From Hyphomicrobiales bacterium (GTDB lineage Bacteria; Pseudomonadota; Alphaproteobacteria; Rhizobiales; Rhizobiaceae): 64,000 nucleotides of DNA. Under the pieces are notes generated by a model. The model saw only the letters and a list, made by a program, of their open reading frames with translations, made no database searches and was not told the origin of the DNA. The position numbers and the translations under genes were made by a program. This document shows, piece by piece, positions 1 to 8,414 of this stretch. Position 1 is the stretch's first letter. Each line of letters opens with the position of its first letter. The DNA lies in assembly GCA_900472485.1 (NCBI GenBank), contig UCII01000006.1, positions 180,754-244,753 of the forward strand, written 5' to 3'.

Positions 1-749
1 CGATCATCGTCGACTACAGCATATCAGGCATGAATGGCTATCAGATCGCGAGCGTATTGCGCGCCGATCCGCGTTTCGACACGCTGCCTATCGTGTTCCT
101 GACGTCGATGGGCGTCGCCGGTTACGATAGGGAATTCGCCGCCGTCAACGGCCAGGCGCATCTGATGAAGCCTGTGCGCGCCAATGTGCTGCGCGGCACG
201 ATCGTCGATGTCGTGCGCGCATCGCGGCGGAAGAAACTGGGGGAGCGATCGGCTCCCATTGAACGCCGGCTGCCGCTGGAAGCGGAAGCAGCAGCCGCGA
301 TCGAGGCTACGGATCGGATCACCTCGGCCAAGTCAGGCAATGCCATCGATGTCCTCGTGGCGGAGGATAACGAGGTGAACCAGATCGTCTTCACGCAGAT
401 CCTGCAGGCGACTGGCCTGCGGTTTCTCGTCGTAGAGAACGGCCAGGCGGCCGTGGACGCATGGCGCCAGCTGCGGCCGTCGCTGATCCTCATGGATGTG
501 TCCATGCCGGTCATGAATGGTCATCAGGCAGCGCGCATGATCCGGCAATTCGAGGCCCAGGCCGGGCAGGGATGGCATGTGCCTATCGTCGGGGTGACGG
601 CGCAGGCGCTGGATGTCGATCGCATCATGTGCATGCAGTCTGGCATGGATGATTGCATGTCCAAGCCGATCAGCCCCGAACTTCTCGAGACGAAGATCCG
701 GCGCTATCTGGGTGATACCGCTCTCGTGGCTGATCGGTCTAAGAACTAA
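1..749 (+). CDS. C-terminal part of a two-receiver response regulator or hybrid histidine kinase (5' end outside window)
   Basis: The open frame runs in from the window edge (first full codon at 3) and ends with TAA at 747-749. Two CheY-like receiver domains are visible. The first is cut by the edge: its likely phospho-acceptor Asp is codon 12-14 (in IIVDYS) and its conserved Lys is in LMKPVR. The second is complete, with the acidic pair in AEDNEVN, the phospho-acceptor Asp at about 495-497 (LILMDVSMP) and the Lys in MSKPIS. Tandem C-terminal receivers are usual in hybrid sensor kinases, so the missing part may hold a kinase core; that is inference. It would act in cytoplasmic or inner-membrane phosphorelay signalling. 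No output domain follows the last receiver. Confidence 0.85.
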   Translation, partial: IIVDYSISGMNGYQIASVLRADPRFDTLPIVFLTSMGVAGYDREFAAVNGQAHLMKPVRANVLRGTIVDVVRASRRKKLGERSAPIERRLPLEAEAAAAIEATDRITSAKSGNAIDVLVAEDNEVNQIVFTQILQATGLRFLVVENGQAAVDAWRQLRPSLILMDVSMPVMNGHQAARMIRQFEAQAGQGWHVPIVGVTAQALDVDRIMCMQSGMDDCMSKPISPELLETKIRRYLGDTALVADRSKN

Positions 750-816
750 GGTTCAGATCGATAGGCAGAAAGCAGGGCTGGATGATGGCTTCCTGCCATT
801 GCAACAGTCGGTGCTC

Positions 817-1644
817 TCAGCCGTCGGTCGAAACGGTAACGGATTTCCAGGCTTCGCTCTCTTGCTTCAGGCGCTCGATCCTGTCCGATACAAGTCCAAG
901 AGCATCGCTGCCGAGCAGCAGCTGTGGCGGAGGGGCGTCGGATTCGATTAAGTCCAGAACGGCAGTCGCAAGCTTGTCGGGATCGCCGAGCTGCTTGCCG
1001 CTTTTGGATTGGCGCGCCTGCCGGATCGGATCGAACAGCGCATCATAGTCCGCGATTGATCGTTCGGTCCGGACCATCGAGCGCCCCGCCCAGTCGGTTC
1101 GGAAGGAGCCGGGGCAAAGGGCGGTCACCCGAACGCCGAATGGTGCCATCTCCGCTCGCATGACCTCCGAGATGCCCTGAAGGGCGAACTTGCTTCCGCA
1201 GTAATAGGCGATGCCGGGCATGGTGATCATGCCGCCCATGGAGGTGACGTTGACGATGAAGCCGCTGCGCCTTTCGCGGAAGCGCGGCAGGAAGGCCTTG
1301 GCGACCGCAACGGCGCCGAAGACGTTCACGTCGAACTGGCGCCGCATCTCCTCAAGGGGCGACTCCTCAAGAATTCCCTCGTGGCCGTAGCCGGCGTTGT
1401 TGATCAATACGTCGACCGGTCCATGAGTTTCCTCAGCCTGTCGAACGACATCCGCTATGCGGTCGAACTCCGTCACATCGCATAGGATGGGCCGCACTGC
1501 CGGCAAGCGTTCCGCCAGGGCTACCAGCGACTGTTCCGAGCGGATGGTGCCAATAACCTTATGGCCATTCCGGATCGCGGCGGCCGCAATTGCGAAGCCG
1601 AAGCCCGAATTCGCTCCTGTGATGAATAAAGTCTTCTGTGACAT
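817..1644 (-). CDS. SDR family NAD(P)-dependent oxidoreductase
   Basis: A 275-residue classical short-chain dehydrogenase/reductase. The Rossmann dinucleotide motif TGANSGFG is at residues 9-16, NNAG is near residue 82, the catalytic Ser is about S135, and the Tyr-x3-Lys pair is Y148/K152. Full length for the family. The substrate cannot be read from the sequence. The gene is divergent from an AraC-type regulator with 76 bases between the starts, an arrangement that often means the regulator controls the dehydrogenase. The ATG at 1644 is the first in-frame start before the family core, though the ribosome binding site is weak. Confidence 0.88.
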   Translation of the reverse strand: MSQKTLFITGANSGFGFAIAAAAIRNGHKVIGTIRSEQSLVALAERLPAVRPILCDVTEFDRIADVVRQAEETHGPVDVLINNAGYGHEGILEESPLEEMRRQFDVNVFGAVAVAKAFLPRFRERRSGFIVNVTSMGGMITMPGIAYYCGSKFALQGISEVMRAEMAPFGVRVTALCPGSFRTDWAGRSMVRTERSIADYDALFDPIRQARQSKSGKQLGDPDKLATAVLDLIESDAPPPQLLLGSDALGLVSDRIERLKQESEAWKSVTVSTDG

Positions 1645-1720
1645 GGTCGAAATCTCGTCTTGATTGCTTGATACCTATGACAGATAATCTTCGAAATCAT
1701 CGCCTACGATTGCAAAACCT

Positions 1721-2656
1721 ATGGATATCTTGCCAAATCCTATGAAACCGAGCGATGAGAGTTCAAAGCGCCGGGAGTTGGTAGAGCTGGCAGGCTTTCT
1801 TGCGCCCGGCCAGGGATACAACCCAACGGCACTTGCCGGTGTCCGCATTCTGAGGACCGAAGCGATCCTTCATGATGTTCCCGTGCTCTACAAGCCGGGC
1901 GCGGTATTCGTTCTACAGGGGCGAAAGCTGGGCGTGCTGGAAGGCGAGGTCTATCTTTACGATGAGGAGCATTATCTGGCCGTATCGGTGCCCGTTCCGT
2001 TCCGGATGGAATCCTCCGCCAGCGCAGAGCGCCCTTTGCTTGCCGTTTATCTCGAGTTCGACATGCTTCTGACTGCCGAGATCGCCTCCGAGGTGGGAGC
2101 GACACAGTCCGGACCAGCGGCTGACAAAATGAGAAGCCTGATATCGAGCAGGATGGAGCCGGTGATCGAGGATGTCGTGCTGCGCCTGCTGCGGGCGCTC
2201 AGCGATCCTGTCGAGCTTGCGGTTCTGGGGGCAGGCATCCTGCGCGAGCTGCACTACCGGGTTCTCGTCGGCCCGCAGGGCGGAGCGATGATCTCAGCCC
2301 TTCAACAACAGGGCATTTCCGGGAAGATCGTGCGAAGCCTGACCCGATTGCGTGAAACCTACAATTCCGAGATTTCGGTTGCCGCGCTGGCGCGTGAAGT
2401 GGGGATGAGCGTTCCCTCCTACCACGTCCATTTCAAAGCCCTGACAGGCAGCAGTCCGATGCAATATGTGAAGGCGATACGGCTTCACGAGGCACGGTTG
2501 ATGATTGCGCGTCAAAGTGGGACGATTGCGGAGGTGGCGGCATCGGTCGGCTATGCCAGCGCCGCCCAATTCAGCCGGGATTTCAAACGGCACTTTCGGC
2601 GGACGGCCTCGGAAGAGGCCAAGTGGGTTCGCCAGCATCTCGGCGAGCTCATCTGA
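1721..2656 (+). CDS. AraC family transcriptional regulator with AraC_N ligand domain
   Basis: 311 residues. The N-terminal half (about 20-190) resembles the AraC_N cupin-like domain. The C-terminal 100 residues carry two helix-turn-helix units: the first around AALAREVGMSVPSYHVHF, the second around IAEVAASVGYASAAQFSRDF. It is expected to bind DNA and respond to a small molecule, probably controlling the divergent SDR gene; that pairing is inference from position. A second start at 1742 (MKPSDES) is possible, because neither ATG has a strong Shine-Dalgarno sequence. The 1645-1720 gap must hold both promoters. Confidence 0.87.
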   Translation: MDILPNPMKPSDESSKRRELVELAGFLAPGQGYNPTALAGVRILRTEAILHDVPVLYKPGAVFVLQGRKLGVLEGEVYLYDEEHYLAVSVPVPFRMESSASAERPLLAVYLEFDMLLTAEIASEVGATQSGPAADKMRSLISSRMEPVIEDVVLRLLRALSDPVELAVLGAGILRELHYRVLVGPQGGAMISALQQQGISGKIVRSLTRLRETYNSEISVAALAREVGMSVPSYHVHFKALTGSSPMQYVKAIRLHEARLMIARQSGTIAEVAASVGYASAAQFSRDFKRHFRRTASEEAKWVRQHLGELI

Positions 2657-2701
2657 GCCCTCGAGATGGTTTCCTCCTGCCCCGGCACATCGGCTCCGGC
2701 C

Positions 2702-3436
2702 TCAGGCGGGCTTGATGCCGCAGAGCATTTCGCGCTTGCCGGCGAAGCCTTTGCGTCGCTCCACCACAAATCCTGCCGCCTGCAGGTTTCGTCGCACGAA
2801 GCCAGCCGCTGCGTAGGTGGCGAAGGTGCCGTTTGGAGCCGTCTTGTCATGGAGTGCCTGCATCAATTCCGGCGACCACATGTCGGCATTGCGCGAGGGC
2901 GCGAAACCGTCGAGATACAAGGCATCAAAACCCTGTTCGGCGCGGCTGACGCCTTCGAGAGCCGGACCGCAGACGACGCTGAGGCGCGTATTTGCATCCA
3001 GCCTTAGCGACACGACACCCTGCGGGTTGTCCGGCCAGGCTGCGGCAAGAGCCTCTCGCTCCCTATCGATTTCGGGCCAGTGCGACAGCGCGCGATCGAT
3101 TTCCTCGGTCCGCATGGGGTAGAGTTCGAAGGACATGAAGTGCAGGTTCGAACCGGGAGTGGCATGCTGCTGCCACTGGCGCCAGGTCTCGCAGAAGTTC
3201 AGGCCGGTGCCGAAGCCGAGTTCGCCGATAAGGAAATCTCGCTGTCCGTGCCAGCGGGCGGGCAGTCCATTGCCGGCCAGGAAGACGTGACCACATTCCA
3301 GCCTGCCATCGGTCTGGCAATAAAAATGGTCGCCAAATGCGGTCGAATAGGGCATATCGCCGTCGCGCCATTCGAGCTCCGGGCTTGCCGCATGAGTTTC
3401 GGACGCCTTGGTCCGATCGGAAACTGGATCTGTCAT
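2702..3436 (-). CDS. mnmD: tRNA (5-methylaminomethyl-2-thiouridine34) methyltransferase, MnmD type
   Basis: 244 residues, equal in extent to the N-terminal methyltransferase half of E. coli MnmC. The SAM-binding loop GELGFGTGLN is at residues 71-80, and the family segment ALYLDGFAPSRNADMW is near residues 172-187. In the family this domain methylates nm5s2U34 to mnm5s2U34 in the tRNA wobble position. The FAD half of MnmC is absent from this chain. An FAD oxidoreductase starts head-to-head, and the two start codons share bases in CATG at 3434-3437. Cytoplasmic. Function is assigned by family resemblance. Confidence 0.85.
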   Translation of the reverse strand: MTDPVSDRTKASETHAASPELEWRDGDMPYSTAFGDHFYCQTDGRLECGHVFLAGNGLPARWHGQRDFLIGELGFGTGLNFCETWRQWQQHATPGSNLHFMSFELYPMRTEEIDRALSHWPEIDREREALAAAWPDNPQGVVSLRLDANTRLSVVCGPALEGVSRAEQGFDALYLDGFAPSRNADMWSPELMQALHDKTAPNGTFATYAAAGFVRRNLQAAGFVVERRKGFAGKREMLCGIKPA

Positions 3437-4619
3437 GGAAAGAGCCGATAATCCTCCAAGACCTGCCGGTCAATCGTCCGTCGATCTGCTGATCGTCGGC
3501 GGCGGGATCATGGGGCTATGGGCAGCCGTTCATGCCGAGCGTCTCGGCATCCCGACATTGCTTGTCGATGCCGGCCGTTTCGGGCAGGGGGCGAGCGGCG
3601 GTCTGCTTGGCGCGCTGATGCCGCACATGCCGGATAAATGGTCGGACAAGAAGCAGTTTCAGTTCGATGCGCTTGTCGCACTCGAGGAAGAGATCTCGGC
3701 CCTGGAAGCGGAGACCGGGCTTTCGGCTGGTTATCGTCGCGCCGGCCGCTTGATTCCGTTGCCGAAGCCGCATCTGAGGCAGATCGCGCTTGGCCATTCC
3801 CATGATGCGGAAACGCATTGGCGGCAAGGGGATCGGCAGTTTCACTGGCATGTGCTGGATGCGGCGCCCGTCGAAGGCTGGATCGAACCTTCAGCCGGAG
3901 AAAGCGGATTTGTCCACGATACGCTGGCGGCCCGCGTCGCGCCGCGCGCGTTTCTGGAGGTCCTGCGGAGGTTTCTCGCAGCGGCACGACATGTCCGGCT
4001 TTGCGAGGGCGTTACCGTCGAGAGTATCGATCCAAAGCGGGGCCTTGCGCGTTCGAGCGATGGCGATATTCGCTTCGGCCGTTGCATCCTTTCTGCCGGC
4101 TATCGTTCATTTCCAATCCTTGATGAGTTGACGGAGGGACGCAAGGCACCACTCGGTCAACCGGTCAAAGGGCAGGCGGCCATGCTGAAGGCCGCTGTCG
4201 ACGGCGGTTTGCCGGTTATCTTCCGCGATGGTCTTTATATTGTCCCGCATGAGAATGGGTTGGTCGCGGTCGGCAGCACCAGCGAGAATCGGTTCGACGA
4301 TCCCTTATCGACGGACGGACAGCTAGATAGCCTGCTCAATGCGGCGCGCACTATGGCGCCGGCGCTGGTTGGCGCAGAAGTCGTTGAGCGTTGGGCGGGC
4401 CTGCGTCCGAAGGCCGTGGATCGTGATCCGATGGTGGGGGCGCATCCCGATCATCCCTCGCTAATTGCCCTAACCGGTGGCTTCAAAGTGAGCTTTGGGC
4501 TGGCGCATAGGTTGGCGGAGGCGGCTGTGCGCGAGGCGGTTAGGGCGCCTGGTCGCTTCAACTTGCCGCAGAGTTTCACTTTAGCGAGTCATATTTCAGT
4601 CATATCACATAAAACGTGA
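3435..4619 (+). CDS. FAD-dependent oxidoreductase, DAO family (possible partner of MnmD)
   Basis: 394 residues from ATG 3435; upstream in-frame starts are non-ATG and would lie inside mnmD. The N-terminal FAD motif GGGIMG is at residues 22-27, and a C-terminal segment (LIALTGGFKVSFGLA) fits the dinucleotide-closing region of glycine oxidase/DadA/ThiO-like enzymes. The family oxidises secondary or primary amines. E. coli MnmC carries a related FAD domain that removes carboxymethyl from cmnm5s2U, so the adjacency to mnmD makes a split MnmC possible, but ThiO- or DadA-like amine oxidation is equally open. Start codons of the two genes overlap. Confidence 0.82.
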   Translation: MERADNPPRPAGQSSVDLLIVGGGIMGLWAAVHAERLGIPTLLVDAGRFGQGASGGLLGALMPHMPDKWSDKKQFQFDALVALEEEISALEAETGLSAGYRRAGRLIPLPKPHLRQIALGHSHDAETHWRQGDRQFHWHVLDAAPVEGWIEPSAGESGFVHDTLAARVAPRAFLEVLRRFLAAARHVRLCEGVTVESIDPKRGLARSSDGDIRFGRCILSAGYRSFPILDELTEGRKAPLGQPVKGQAAMLKAAVDGGLPVIFRDGLYIVPHENGLVAVGSTSENRFDDPLSTDGQLDSLLNAARTMAPALVGAEVVERWAGLRPKAVDRDPMVGAHPDHPSLIALTGGFKVSFGLAHRLAEAAVREAVRAPGRFNLPQSFTLASHISVISHKT

Positions 4620-4722
4620 ATTCAGGCCTCTTTCGGGTCGTCAATCTGTCACGCAAATCACCTATCTCCTTGGCCATCGGTGCCGGTTCGGTCCGCCTGA
4701 CGTTACGCCCTGGAGGAATTTT

Positions 4723-5430
4723 ATGCGGTATGCCATTTGCTTCACACCGTCTGCGAGTGATCCGCTGACGCTTGTGGCGGCGAACTGGCTCGGCCGCAAT
4801 ATCTATTCCGGCGAGATGGTCGATCCGCCCGCAGTCCGTGGGCTTGGTATCCATGAGATCGCTTTCTACACCGCAGTCCCACGCCGCTATGGCTTCATGG
4901 GAATTTTAAAGGCGCCATTCCGGTTGGCCGAGGATATGTCCGAGGCAGGGCTGCTGCGCGATCTGATGCGGTTCTCCGGCACGGTGGCGCCGTTCGAAAT
5001 TCCAAGGCTCGAGGTCGCGCGGCTCGGCGGCGCGTTGGGCCTCGTTCCCTCCGCTCCAAGCCAGCAGATGCATTTCCTGGCGGCATCGCTGGTGCAGACC
5101 TTCGATCAATACAGGGCTCCCTTGAGCGAAGCCGAAATAGAGCGCATCGATCCGGATGGCCTGTCGGCGACGCAATTTGCCAATCTGCATCGCTGGGGGC
5201 ATCCGCATGTCATGGACGAGTTCCGCTTCCAGATGATGCTGACGGGCACGGTAAGCCCGGCCGACATGACGCGCATCGAGCGTGCGCTGCGCGATTTCTT
5301 CGAGCCTGCCTTAGCTGCGCCTATTCCCGTTTCCAACATCGCGCTGATGATGGAAGAAGGCGCTGGCGGTCCCTTCCGGGTGCACTCGCTGCATCCGATG
5401 GGAAAGGTCAGCGCCCGCAAGATCGCCTAG
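4723..5430 (+). CDS. DUF1045 domain protein (2H phosphoesterase-like)
   Basis: 235 residues with good resemblance to DUF1045 proteins, which belong to the 2H phosphoesterase-like group and are often found near phosphonate or purine genes in rhizobia. The start MRYAICF is preceded by the strong ribosome site TGGAGGAA about 8 bases upstream. No signal peptide or membrane segment is visible, so it is likely cytoplasmic. It stands 117 bases before puuE on the same strand and may be co-transcribed. The substrate is unknown. Confidence 0.8.
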   Translation: MRYAICFTPSASDPLTLVAANWLGRNIYSGEMVDPPAVRGLGIHEIAFYTAVPRRYGFMGILKAPFRLAEDMSEAGLLRDLMRFSGTVAPFEIPRLEVARLGGALGLVPSAPSQQMHFLAASLVQTFDQYRAPLSEAEIERIDPDGLSATQFANLHRWGHPHVMDEFRFQMMLTGTVSPADMTRIERALRDFFEPALAAPIPVSNIALMMEEGAGGPFRVHSLHPMGKVSARKIA

Positions 5431-5547
5431 ATTAGCGGATGGCGTTCACGCCAATACCCCGCTTTGAAGCGAAAGTGATTTTCCCACTTTCCGTCTCGAC
5501 TTTCGCGGCGTGGATGCTACCGTTCCGCGATCAGAGAAGGTGCTTCA

Positions 5548-6471
5548 ATGTCGGAAATCTATCCCCGTAATCTCGTCGGCTACGGCCGCAACACGCCCGA
5601 TCCGAAATGGCCTGGCGATGCCCGCATCGCCGTGCAGTTCGTGATCAACTATGAAGAGGGCGGAGAAAGCTGCATTCTCGACGGTGATCCGGGGTCGGAA
5701 AACCTGCTTTCGGAGATCGTTGGCGCGGCCTCCTGGCCGAACCAGCGCAATCTCAATATGGAATCGATCTACGAATATGGTTCGCGCGCCGGCTTCTGGC
5801 GGCTGTGGCGCATGTTCACCGAACTCAAGGTTCAGGCGACGGTCTATGGCGTGACGCTGGCCATGGCCCGCAATCCGGAAGCGGTTGCCGCCATGAAGGA
5901 AGCGGGCTGGGAAATCGCCAGCCACGGCTATCGCTGGCTGGAATACAAGGATTTCTCCGAGGATCTGGAGCGTAAGCACATTCTCGAGGCCGTTCGGCTG
6001 CATACCGAACTCACCGGTGAACGGCCCTACGGCATGTACCAGGGCAAACCTTCCGACAATACGCTACGGCTCGTTATGGAGGAGGGCGGTTTCCTCTATT
6101 CCTCCGATTCCTATGCCGACGATCTGCCCTTCTGGGTCGATGGTCTCAACGGCAAGCCGTTTCTGATCATTCCCTATACGCTTGAGACCAACGACATGCG
6201 CTTTGCGACGCCCCAGGGTTTCAATTCCGGCGACCAGTTCTTCACCTATCTGAAGGACGCCTTCGACACGCTGTACGAAGAGGGTAAGCATGGTAGCCCG
6301 AAGATGATGTCCGTTGGTCTGCACTGCCGTCTCGTCGGCCGCCCCGGCCGCGCCGCCGCGCTGCGTCGGTTCATCGAATATGTGCAAAAGCACGACAAGG
6401 TCTGGATCCCCCGGCGAATCGAGATCGCCAACCATTGGTATGAAAATCACCTTCCCGGGGGCGCTCTCTGA
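5548..6471 (+). CDS. puuE: Allantoinase PuuE (polysaccharide deacetylase fold)
   Basis: 307 residues, the usual length of the metal-independent allantoinase PuuE. It opens with the family pattern YPRNLVGYGRNTPDPKWP and keeps the deacetylase-fold segments EIASHGYRWLEY and YSSDSYADDLPFW. It hydrolyses allantoin to allantoate in the cytoplasm. The stop at 6471 is one base before the uraD start, so the two are translationally linked. Downstream uraD, allA and uraH supply the adjacent pathway steps. Confidence 0.93.
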   Translation: MSEIYPRNLVGYGRNTPDPKWPGDARIAVQFVINYEEGGESCILDGDPGSENLLSEIVGAASWPNQRNLNMESIYEYGSRAGFWRLWRMFTELKVQATVYGVTLAMARNPEAVAAMKEAGWEIASHGYRWLEYKDFSEDLERKHILEAVRLHTELTGERPYGMYQGKPSDNTLRLVMEEGGFLYSSDSYADDLPFWVDGLNGKPFLIIPYTLETNDMRFATPQGFNSGDQFFTYLKDAFDTLYEEGKHGSPKMMSVGLHCRLVGRPGRAAALRRFIEYVQKHDKVWIPRRIEIANHWYENHLPGGAL

Positions 6472-6472
6472 T

Positions 6473-6970
6473 ATGATCTCGCGGGACGATTTTGTTGGCC
6501 GCTTCGGCGGCGTCTTCGAACATTCGCCTTTCGTTGCCGAGCGCGCCTACGATCAGGGCGCTATTGCCGAGCCGTTGACCTCCGGCGGCGTGCATACCGC
6601 GCTGGTGCGGGCCTTCCGCGCCGCTAGTGAGGCGGAACGACTTGGCGTGCTGCGGGCGCACCCCGATCTCGCGGGGCGACTGGCGATTGCCGGCCAGCTG
6701 ACCGAGGATAGCCGCAGGGAGCAGGCCGGTGCCGGGCTCGACCGGCTGAGCCCCGAGGAGCACGCCCGCTTTACTGAACTCAATGCTGCCTATGTGACGA
6801 AATTCGGCTTTCCCTTCATCATCGCAGTCAAGGGGCTCGGCAAGGACGGTATTCTCGCCGCCTTTGAGACGCGGATAAACAATAGCAGCGATGCGGAGTT
6901 CGCGACGGCCGCTGCGCAGGTCGAGAAGATCGCTTTCTTGCGTCTGCAATCCATGCTGCCTGAAGCCTGA
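6473..6970 (+). CDS. uraD: 2-oxo-4-hydroxy-4-carboxy-5-ureidoimidazoline (OHCU) decarboxylase
   Basis: 165 residues from ATG 6473 (MISRDDFVGRFGG), which fits the family better than the longer upstream frame inside puuE. Conserved features include the HPDLAG segment (catalytic His near residue 62), the helix with TELNAAY, and the KFGFPFI strand. It decarboxylates OHCU to S-allantoin, following UraH. One base separates it from puuE. No fusion to uraH, which lies 1.1 kb downstream. Confidence 0.93.
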   Translation: MISRDDFVGRFGGVFEHSPFVAERAYDQGAIAEPLTSGGVHTALVRAFRAASEAERLGVLRAHPDLAGRLAIAGQLTEDSRREQAGAGLDRLSPEEHARFTELNAAYVTKFGFPFIIAVKGLGKDGILAAFETRINNSSDAEFATAAAQVEKIAFLRLQSMLPEA

Positions 6971-7187
6971 TGCGCGGCCTGTGGGCCTAATCATGTCTCC
7001 GCATGGATTTCCCATGAATGTGCGTGCTATTTTTCGGTCCGTTCATGGCTTAGTATCCGCTTGATGGAACACCAAGCCATGAGGCCGTGGAAACATTGGG
7101 CAGAGATAGAAGCGGACAGATGAGCGGCGACGCTAAAGGGCGCGTCTTCGTGGAGACAGCGGGCATCGCCGGCGAAAGGAAGTCGGC
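6971..7187. other. 217-base gap holding an inverted repeat; no supported gene
   Basis: This separates uraD from the HepT-like gene. It holds a perfect 9-base inverted repeat, TCATGGCTT (7043-7051) and AAGCCATGA (7074-7082), which could be an operator or a structured leader. The MntA-type nucleotidyltransferase that normally precedes hepT is not present in any frame. One short frame ends in an ATGA overlap with the hepT-like start but resembles nothing I know. Confidence 0.6.
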
Positions 7188-7550
7188 ATGAGCCTGGATC
7201 GGTTGATCACCTACCTTGAGCGCATTCAGCAAGCTGCATCCGAAACTGGTCAATTCCTCCGGGACGTCGATCAAGCCGCCTTTTTCCAGGGTGTCGAGAA
7301 ACAGCGCGCCGTCGGCATGAATCTTCTGCTGATCGGCGAGGTTGCCGCCCGCATTGCCGAGGAATATCCGGAGTTTGTCGTTGACCATCCGGAGCTGCCT
7401 TGGCATGTCATGCAGGACTTCCGGAATCGGATTGCGCAAGGATATGTCGACATCGAGCTGTCGGCCCTCTGGGATATCGTGCACAAATCTCTTCCGGAGT
7501 TGCTCCTGCAACTGGACTCCATTCGCCATTGGCGAGCGGAAGGCGAATAA
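7188..7550 (+). CDS. HepT-like (DUF86/HEPN) protein, orphan, with altered HEPN motif
   Basis: 120 residues, all-helical, matching the HepT/DUF86 group of HEPN ribonuclease toxins. The diagnostic region reads RNRIAQGY at residues 79-86. The usual motif is R-x4-6-H-x-Y, so Gln84 sits where the catalytic His is expected, while Arg79 and Tyr86 remain. Known HepT toxins are neutralised by an MntA nucleotidyltransferase that AMPylates the Tyr; no MntA gene is adjacent here. It is followed 7 bases later by allA and may be read through with the ureide genes. Activity as an RNase is doubtful. Confidence 0.78.
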   Translation: MSLDRLITYLERIQQAASETGQFLRDVDQAAFFQGVEKQRAVGMNLLLIGEVAARIAEEYPEFVVDHPELPWHVMQDFRNRIAQGYVDIELSALWDIVHKSLPELLLQLDSIRHWRAEGE

Positions 7551-7557
7551 TCAGTCA

Positions 7558-8058
7558 ATGACACAAAATCTAGACATCAATCCTTTGACAAAGGCCGCGT
7601 TCGAGCCATTCGGTGATGTGATCGAGGCCGATCCTGCGACCATGCGGTACATCAACGGCGGCACGACCGAGCGTTTTCATGCGTTGTCGAACGCTGAAGC
7701 TCTCGGTGACGGCGCGCGGGTTATCCTGAACCTCTTTCGCGGCCAGCCGCGTGCTTTTCCCTTCTCGATCGACATGATGGAGCGCCATCCCTTCGGCAGC
7801 CAGTGTTTCGTGCCGCTGAATGGCCGTCCGTTTCTCGTCGTCGTCGCAGAGGATGAGGATGGCAAGCCGGGCCGGCCTCAAGTCTTCCTGGCGCGTGGCG
7901 ACCAGGGCGTGAACTATCGGGTCAATGTCTGGCATTATCCCTTGATGGCACTCGACGAGCCGAGCGATTTCCTTATCGTGGATCGCGATGGATCGGAGAA
8001 CAACCTCGAGGAATATTTCTTCGACACGCCCTTCGTCATTGGAGCACCGGCGCTATGA
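7558..8058 (+). CDS. allA: Ureidoglycolate lyase AllA
   Basis: 166 residues from ATG 7558; longer in-frame starts fall inside the HepT-like gene and lack family similarity. It matches AllA (cupin-like ureidoglycolate lyase): FEPFGDVIE at the N terminus, [14 protein letters not shown] in the core, and [13 protein letters not shown] with a conserved His. It splits ureidoglycolate into glyoxylate and urea, the last ureide step. The stop overlaps the uraH start in ATGA (8055-8058), showing translational coupling. Confidence 0.92.
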   Translation: MTQNLDINPLTKAAFEPFGDVIEADPATMRYINGGTTERFHALSNAEALGDGARVILNLFRGQPRAFPFSIDMMERHPFGSQCFVPLNGRPFLVVVAEDEDGKPGRPQVFLARGDQGVNYRVNVWHYPLMALDEPSDFLIVDRDGSENNLEEYFFDTPFVIGAPAL

Positions 8059-8411
8059 CCGGACTGACCACTCATGTGCTCGATACCGCTCTCGGCAAGC
8101 CGGCCGAAGGTCTGGTGATAGATCTTTTCAGGATCGAGGGCGATGCTCGCAGGCATGTGAAGACGGTTACGACCAACTCGGACGGCCGCGTGGATGGTGG
8201 TCCAATTCTCATCGGCGAAAGTTTCGTTGCAGGCACCTATGAGCTGCTGTTTCGGGCCGGGGATTATCTGCGAGCCACTGGCGCCAAGCTGCCGGAGCCG
8301 GCTTTCCTCGATCTCGTACCCATCCGCTTCGGCATCGCCGATACGACGGCGCATTACCACGTGCCGCTGCTGATCTCGCCCTACGGCTATTCCACCTATC
8401 GCGGGAGCTGA
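8055..8411 (+). CDS. uraH: 5-hydroxyisourate hydrolase (transthyretin-like)
   Basis: 118 residues. The N terminus has [14 protein letters not shown] with the conserved His, and the C terminus ends in the family signature [21 protein letters not shown] holds the other active-site His. It hydrolyses 5-hydroxyisourate from urate oxidation to OHCU, the UraD substrate. No signal peptide; cytoplasmic. It overlaps allA by four bases. The metallophosphoesterase gene follows after 3 bases and is probably in the same transcript. Confidence 0.94.
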   Translation: MTGLTTHVLDTALGKPAEGLVIDLFRIEGDARRHVKTVTTNSDGRVDGGPILIGESFVAGTYELLFRAGDYLRATGAKLPEPAFLDLVPIRFGIADTTAHYHVPLLISPYGYSTYRGS

Positions 8412-8414
8412 GAC

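Noticed and set aside
7055..7190. Possible short antitoxin ORF ending in an ATGA overlap with the HepT-like gene
   Set aside because: It has no nucleotidyltransferase motif and no good start before a short tail; kept only as a note.
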